From Nephromyces sp. MM_2019 (lineage: Eukaryota > Apicomplexa > Aconoidasida > Nephromycida): a DNA stretch of 14,408 nucleotides. The notes beneath the pieces are model-generated. The model made no database searches and had not been told where the DNA came from. It saw nothing but the letters and a program-made list of their open reading frames with translations. The translations under genes and the position numbers were made by a program. The DNA lies in assembly GCA_015657535.1 (NCBI GenBank), contig JADHZB010000235.1:1-14408 (forward strand), read 5' to 3'. Positions 9,448-14,408 of the stretch are shown piece after piece (positions within the stretch are counted from its first letter, which is position 1; the number at the start of each line of letters is the position of its first letter).

Positions 9448-11265
9448 CTATACTACTATATCTACATATTTATATACACCCATCTCATAACACTTTACAC
9501 ACGCTATAATAATATATTTACACATATTTCTTAACATTAGGACTGATTGCATCAATTCCTACCAAATTTATTATGCAAAATGCCCTCAAGCTTAGTTTTG
9601 AAGATAACACATTCGATTCAATTGTTGATACTTTTGGTGAGATGTTACACACACACATATATATATATAGATGAATTCAATATACCACTTTATTACTCAC
9701 ACACATACACACACATAATTATATATATATATATATATGTAACAGGTATATGTTCATTTGAATACCCTGTTGAAACATTAAAGGAGCTTGGTCGTGTTCT
9801 TAAAAAAGTGTGTAATATTTTATATAAAATTAGATTTATAAAATAAATTTAAAAATGTGTGTGTGTGTGTGTATATATATATGGGTGAATTGAATTTTAA
9901 ATATCAAGATTTTTATATTGACTCCCCTATACTATATAATATGTGTATGTATTTACAGCTTGACTTGTGTGTGTATGTATATATTGATGTCTACATGTAT
10001 GTATGTAATGATATGTGTATTTATGTATTCAATGAGATATGTGTGTGTGTCATATTTTGAATGACATGTGCCTATGTATATAATGATATGTATGTGTATG
10101 TATAAGTTACATAAATGTATATGTATATAATGATATGTGTGTCTACAAATACAATGATATATATGTGTATACCGTATTTATACTTGATTAGACCTTTTTT
10201 ATATCAATTTTAAGTGTGTATAAACTCTATGATAAGCTAATGACAATTTTGTGAGGTTTTATTGATACCTGTATATGTGTGTAATAAAAGTTTAGGAGTA
10301 TAGTTACACCTTGTGTTTGATTTTATACATAGGATGGCCGTATTCTTTTCTTAGAGCATGGTATATCTAACTACACACTCCTCAAGTAATATTATCATAT
10401 ATAATTTTAACAACACACGCACAGAAATTTTATCCACTTTAGCCCTAGATTGATTAATACACATTTATAATCTATTTATATACTCAAAACACACACACAC
10501 ACACACACATACCTTTATAATCTCAGTAATTATATGAAATCAAAAGTTGGCTTCCATGCACACAAACATGGATGCTACTACAATCGCAACATCATCGATA
10601 TAATCAAAGAGGTACACATATAATGACATATATGCACACACACACATATGATGATTCTATACACATATACACATGTGTAGACATATTCACAAACGAATTT
10701 ACACAGGCATCCCTACATATAAATACACACACACACATACTACACACACATACTTACGTTCATACACATATATACATACTTAAACACACAAATTATACAC
10801 AATTTATTTAACATTTTACACGTATACACTTAAAATGATATATAATTAATTGAACATTACACACACATATGAATAATCTAAAAATTATAGGCTGGATTTA
10901 TAATTGAAAAAAGTGAGCAAAGAACTTTTGGTAAGTCTTTACACACACAAACAATATAAACATTGAGATATACTCTCGTGACACACACAAATCACACACA
11001 CATTTGATTATATTTTTATGTCACACCCACACACACATTTAAACAAATTTAATCTATTTTGAGATCAATATTATGATTTTAAAAACACGCAAATAAACAT
11101 ATATACACATACAAATAAATTTAATACACACCCATAAATATAAATACTACACACACTCATACATTAACTACATATACACACACACACTCATCAGGTACAG
11201 TATATTTAATAATTGCTCGTAAACAGACTCCTGAAGATGAAATTAAATCTACACTTGAAATATAA
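7557..11265 (+). CDS. Membrane-anchored SAM-dependent methyltransferase, OMS1/METTL7-like, 11 exons
   Basis: The exons are 7557-7671, 8099-8169, 8537-8609, 8675-8727, 9345-9393, 9541-9636, 9746-9807, 10333-10385, 10527-10611, 10891-10930 and 11195-11265. They total 768 nt for 255 aa. All ten introns are GT-AG and all phases agree. Residues 5-25 (PKVLAGLLMAFGASFQIGF) form one membrane helix, as in yeast Oms1 of the mitochondrial inner membrane. A linker DFDEWLFGIKSWRSKL (57-73) leads into a class I methyltransferase fold. It has SAM-binding motif I VLEVAAGTGRN (81-91), the acidic end of strand 2 at Asp107 (IVDSS), SFEDNTFDSIVDTFGICSF (139-157), LGRVLKKDGRILFLEHG (167-183), and the family's GCYYNRNIIDIIKEAGF (206-222) before the last strands (TVYLIIARK). 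Substrate is unknown; OMS1-like proteins are poorly characterised and relatives act on lipids, quinones or thiols. Exons are 40-115 nt, introns 65-617 nt. No key residue appears lost. The ATG follows AAGGAG in an A-rich context, with no in-frame alternative seen. Confidence 0.92.
8006..8029. repeat. (TA)n microsatellite
   Basis: A TA run in intron 1 of the methyltransferase gene, about 70 bp before its acceptor at 8097-8098. Confidence 0.85.
8213..8500. repeat. TG-rich microsatellite filling intron 2
   Basis: Imperfect (TG)n with regular TGTATGTGTTG interruptions. It fills most of the methyltransferase intron at 8170-8536. All three plus frames and one minus frame are open here, giving Cys/Val or Thr/His pseudo-proteins that are not genes. 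Confidence 0.92.
8730..9086. repeat. Long (TG)n microsatellite filling intron 4
   Basis: About 355 bp of (TG)n with TGATG, TATG and TTTG interruptions, starting two bases after the donor of the 617-nt intron 8728-9344. The first part has TGTGTGTGATG-type units at changing spacing. The long frames across it come from the dinucleotide repeat. Confidence 0.93.
9414..9446. repeat. (TA)n microsatellite
   Basis: About 16 TA units in methyltransferase intron 5, near its donor. Confidence 0.9.
9719..9738. repeat. (TA)n run abutting an acceptor
   Basis: A TA run is followed after six bases by the acceptor AACAG of intron 6, standing where a polypyrimidine tract would normally be. Confidence 0.85.
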
Positions 11266-11720
11266 TTTATAATGATCTTACACACACAACTTAACAAATT
11301 ATATATATATATATATATATATAATTTTTATACACATTCCACATATTGTTTTTACACACACTTTATACATGCTTTACACACATTTTACACTCACTAATTA
11401 GTAATTTATAGTAACATATACATATATATTTGAATAGAATATGTGTATATGGAATTAACACACACACACTCACAACACACACTCACACACAACATACACA
11501 TGAATAACATACTAAATACAATTCAATTTTTTGAAAAATGATTAATTACACACAAAGATTAATAACTGAATTGTTTAGCATTGCTATATAGACTTTTGAC
11601 AGCTTACACATTTTATTTTGTGTGTGTAATACAAAAAAATTATTTAAATTTCTAATTCTGAATACACATTTTACCCTAAAACTAAATTAACTGATAAATA
11701 GATGTGTGTATGGTGTTTGG

Positions 11721-11977
11721 CCTGTATGTTGTATGTGTAGTCTGTATGTTGTGTATGTAGTCTGTATGTTGTGTATGTAGTCTATATGTTGTGTGTGTAG
11801 TCTGTATGTTGTGTATGTAGTCTATATGCTGTGTGTGTAGTCTGTGTGTTGTGTGTGTAGTCTGTATGTTGTGTATGTAGTCTGTATGTTGTGTATGTAG
11901 TCTATATGCTGTGTGTGTAGTCTGTATGTTGTGTGTGTAGTCTGTATGTTGTGTGTGTAGTCTGTATGTTGTGTGTT
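11721..11977. repeat. 20-bp minisatellite, 12 full copies plus a partial
   Basis: Head-to-tail 20-bp units in perfect register from 11721 to 11960, then a partial copy. Most units are TCTGTATGTTGTGTATGTAG; variants carry TCTATATG, TGCTGTG or GTGTGTAG. The variant TCTATATGCTGTGTGTGTAG recurs at 11821 and 11901, hinting at duplication of blocks of four units. There are no spacers, so it is not a CRISPR array. Confidence 0.95.
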
Positions 11978-12308
11978 ATTTGTATGATATTTATATAATG
12001 CGTGTATTGTTTATAGTGGGTGTGGTATGCATAGAGTGTGTGTGACTGTGTATAAAGATTCAATACCTATATGTATATATATATGTATTTATATATCATT
12101 TGAGTGTGTATCTGTGTGTATGTTTGTGTTAAGTATTTATTATGAATAAATGATTTAGACTATATGTGTATATTATTTACATTAAAATATTGATTTGAGT
12201 TATGAGGTAAATATATTTAATTTTAAAAATATCAATGTTTATATACAATATTTGAATACACATTTAAATAATAAATAACACACACACATAACAAGTGTTA
12301 ATGATTTA

Positions 12309-12311
<3 letters not shown>

Positions 12312-12339
<28 letters not shown>
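12312..12339. repeat. (TA)n microsatellite
   Basis: About 13 TA units in the intergenic region, with no exon nearby. Confidence 0.88.
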
Positions 12340-12344
<5 letters not shown>

Positions 12345-12548
12345 AATAAATTTACATATATATTAGTTATTTACACTTAAAATTACATACATTTATTCAT
12401 AATTTAGATGAAATTGTGAATATACAACTTACACATGATTAAACATACATATTAAAGTATATGTATACTTACACACAAATTAATACATTTATAAATTAAT
12501 TTACACACAAATCTAGTACCTTATAAATTGTTGGCTATTTTATCTTAG

Positions 12549-12848
12549 GCTTTACTTTGAAGGTAAAACTTATTCAACATTTGTCACAGCTGATTTAATT
12601 TCACATAAACTATTGCTACACACAAATACACACACACATACCTACACATAGATGCACACACACATACAAAAATACAAGCACACATACACGTTTTATTATA
12701 ATACTTATATATAATCAGGTTAGAGCATACACTAATTAAGCCTACAGCACACACACCTACTCAAATTGTTATGCATGAATTACTCGCACATTTCACACAC
12801 ACACACTGCAGATGCATACATGAAAAATTTAGAGTACCCTCTTACTTT
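12549..12848 (+). CDS. Candidate exons of an unidentified spliced gene
   Basis: Two protein-like open blocks lie on the plus strand. The first follows the acceptor TTATCTTAG (ends 12548) and reads LYFEGKTYSTFVTADLISHK... until a stop at 12649. The second follows ATAATCAG (ends 12718), reads LEHTLIKPTAHTPTQIVMH... and stays open for 43 codons to a strong donor TTT/GTAAGT at 12848/12849. Phase needs the first block to end with two bases over. The only GT donor in it that does this (before GTCACA) demands another frame, while a GC donor (ATT/GCTACA) would fit the frame shown. No start or end of the gene is secured and no family is recognised. A CA-repeat stretch inside the second block may be intronic. 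Confidence 0.35.
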
Positions 12849-12879
12849 GTAAGTCATACACACACATCTATCACACACA

Positions 12880-13060
12880 TCTATCACACACAATCACACA
12901 CACAAACCTACCATACACAATCACACACATAAATATATACACATATGCATATACACACAAGCACACACACTCATAGCTATATACGCACGCATACACACAC
13001 ACAACCACATAAATTCACAACCATACACACATCTCCCTACACACATATAAACAGGTATTA
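12880..13060. repeat. CA-rich low-complexity block
   Basis: CACACA/CATAC filler after the donor at 12849. The frame open across it (Thr/His-rich) comes from composition. Confidence 0.8.
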
Positions 13061-13073
13061 TCTACACACACAC

Positions 13074-13078
<5 letters not shown>

Positions 13079-13113
<35 letters not shown>
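13079..13113. repeat. (TA)n microsatellite
   Basis: About 17 TA units flanked by CACA on both sides. Confidence 0.92.
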
Positions 13114-13120
<7 letters not shown>

Positions 13121-13259
13121 CACTTCAACATTTACAAATTACACACTTATACAAACACACACACATCTTAAATTATAAATTTCTCAATTTAAGGGAGTTA
13201 GGGAACTCTTTTATATATATATTTTCATAATATATAAATTTGTATTTTGTATACAAAAT

Positions 13260-13463
13260 TTAACACATTTTTACACACATTCTACACGCCCTCTTATTGA
13301 ATATAATTTCATTATAACTCCTATATAAATATGGCGGTAAGTTACACACATTCCCCTTAGAGTATATATGTGTGTATATAAATTGATATTTATATATATC
13401 TTCAAGGGGTATTATATAAATAGTCTCTACCTCAAATGCCTCCACAAATCCTCTGTTCTCCAA
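13260..13463 (-). CDS. Candidate minus-strand ORF, unknown
   Basis: Sixty-seven codons, open further upstream to about 13497, with balanced composition (ENRGFVEAFEVETIYIIPLED near the start, LPPYLYRSYNEIIFNKR near the end). It overlaps the possible plus-strand first exon at 13331, so at most one is real. The upstream part (13465-13510) is unusually C-rich on the plus strand. There is no recognised family, splice signals are equivocal, and the last residues run into TG-type filler. Confidence 0.2.
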   Translation of the reverse strand: MENRGFVEAFEVETIYIIPLEDIYKYQFIYTHIYSKGNVCNLPPYLYRSYNEIIFNKRACRMCVKMC

Positions 13464-13828
13464 AACACAACACCTCCCCTTCCCCCTATTACCACCGCCT
13501 CATAATCTACACATTTGAATTTCTTATACACATTTTTGTATGCAACACATACCAAGAGTTAAACTTGGTCTAATCAATCATTTATTCTTTGCCTTTAATA
13601 TTTATTTTTAATTTAATAATTTCTGTTTAATCAATACTACACATACCATTTATTGATTGATTAGCCCTTTACACACTATTTACATATACTCACACACACA
13701 TATTGAAATTTACAACACACGTATTTGCACATATACATAATCACGCACACACACACACACACACATACACACACACATACATACATACACACACACATAC
13801 ACACACACACACACACACATACATACAT

Positions 13829-13889
<61 letters not shown>

Positions 13890-13922
13890 TACATACATAC
13901 ATACACAAACACACACATACAT

Positions 13923-13976
<54 letters not shown>

Positions 13977-14148
13977 ACACTCACATACACACATACACAT
14001 ACACACACACATTTTTATTTATACAGTCATTTAATGAAGCTAAACAAGCCTTTAGGGAGCTTAAGAGATGCAAAGAAAATTTTAGTGAAAGTTGGAAATC
14101 AAACTGTCAAAAACAAATGCAGACATTTGTTAATAAAAGTGCTGATGT
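13331..14148 (+). CDS. Candidate spliced gene, 5' part, unknown helical protein
   Basis: The firm part is the exon 14027-14148. It has an acceptor TTTATACAG, 40 open codons (SFNEAKQAFRELKRCKENFS...) and either a donor GATGT/GTAAGT at 14148/14149 or an immediate TAA at 14150-14152. The frame is AT-rich at third positions like the confident exons, and the protein is charged and helical with two Cys 11 residues apart. A possible start is ATGGCG/GTAAGT at 13331-13336, a two-codon first exon whose phase 0 matches, giving MASFNEAKQAF. The intron would then be 690 nt and contain the large CA/CATA block. The other plus frame over 14032-14150 (LNKPLGSLRDAKK) has more G/C at third positions and is less likely. 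No family recognised; the gene would continue to the right. Confidence 0.4.
13684..14010. repeat. (CA)n/(CATA)n microsatellite block
   Basis: About 325 bp of CACACA runs alternating with ACATACATACAT runs. Both strands are open in several frames, producing Thr/His or Cys/Val pseudo-proteins. It ends 17 bases before the acceptor of the exon at 14027. Confidence 0.93.
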
Positions 14149-14375
14149 GTAAGTTTTACACATTATTAAAAACAAAAATTAGGGATATATTTATGCTACA
14201 CACACACCACTATTTAATGATATATATACACATCTATGAATAACAACCTGAGCTGTTTACTTAAGATACATTACACACGCTTTATTTTCTTTATCAAAAA
14301 TATATCCATATACACTTACCCACCCACATATACATACACAGCCATATATATATATACATACACACACATATATAT

Positions 14376-14379
<4 letters not shown>

Positions 14380-14408
<29 letters not shown>
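14380..14408. repeat. (TA)n run at the window edge
   Basis: At least 14 TA units reach the last base. The true length cannot be seen. Confidence 0.9.

Larger units (their letters stand above)
11266..12540. other. Intergenic region downstream of the methyltransferase
   Basis: It starts with CA- and TA-rich sequence (TA run 11299-11323), which is the likely 3' UTR of the methyltransferase. It continues with the 20-bp minisatellite at 11721-11977, a TG-rich stretch to about 12170, and AT-rich DNA with a TA run at 12312-12339. No coding segment is supported. Confidence 0.6.

Noticed and set aside
9547..9846. 99-aa plus-strand ORF as a gene
   Set aside because: It reads exon 6 of the methyltransferase in a wrong frame and then exon 7 in the right one through intervening intron. 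The spliced model explains both.
10572..10811. 79-aa Thr/His-rich ORF
   Set aside because: It begins inside exon 9 of the methyltransferase out of frame and runs into CA-rich intron 9.
11721..11977. CRISPR array or telomeric repeat
   Set aside because: Units are directly adjacent with no unique spacers, the genome is eukaryotic, and the 20-bp unit does not match known telomere motifs such as TTTAGGG.
13676..14243. Several 79-172 aa ORFs over the CA/CATA block
   Set aside because: Dinucleotide-repeat artefacts. Only the portion 14027-14148 in one frame looks coding.

Overview
This window looks like nuclear DNA of a eukaryote with small, intron-rich genes set in very AT-rich sequence. Almost every non-coding stretch is filled with TGTG/CACA, TA and TGTA-type low-complexity sequence. 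The one intact single-exon gene encodes a pyruvate dehydrogenase E1 beta subunit. It carries an N-terminal signal peptide followed by a transit-peptide-like stretch, the bipartite leader expected for a protein sent to a secondary plastid. Together with a heptatricopeptide (HPR)-type organelle RNA-binding protein, this suggests an apicomplexan or close relative that keeps plastid PDH (coccidian-, haemosporidian- or Nephromyces-like rather than a piroplasm). The lineage is inference; there is no rRNA or other taxonomic marker here.

Layout. (1) Positions 1-2249, minus strand: a spliced gene of at least six exons encoding an HPR-repeat protein with a basic, presumably mitochondrial N-terminus. 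Its 3' end runs off the left edge, and one intron appears to be GC-AG. (2) 2250-4008: low-complexity intergenic DNA with a few short open segments that cannot be assigned. (3) 4009-5244, minus strand: plastid-type PDH E1 beta, intronless, 411 aa. (4) 5245-7556: the divergent spacer between PDH E1 beta and the next gene. It has two segments that look partly coding (about 5478-5740 and 6119-6271), then CA-rich DNA and a 22-bp tandem repeat. (5) 7557-11265, plus strand: a complete 11-exon gene for a 255-aa membrane-anchored class I SAM-dependent methyltransferase of the OMS1/METTL7-like type. All ten introns are GT-AG and all phases agree. (6) 11266-12540: repeats, including a 20-bp minisatellite of 12 full copies. 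(7) 12549-14152: fragments of one or more further spliced genes. The best is an exon at 14027-14148, possibly joined to a two-codon first exon at 13331.

The three confident genes fit organelle biology: acetyl-CoA production in the plastid, a probable mitochondrial RNA-binding factor and a probable mitochondrial membrane methyltransferase. No operon-like link between them is implied. Most long reading frames in the TG/CA tracts are artefacts of dinucleotide repeats. The main structural curiosity is that each intron is mostly (TG)n or mostly (CA)n, so introns flanking the same exon could pair in the pre-mRNA.
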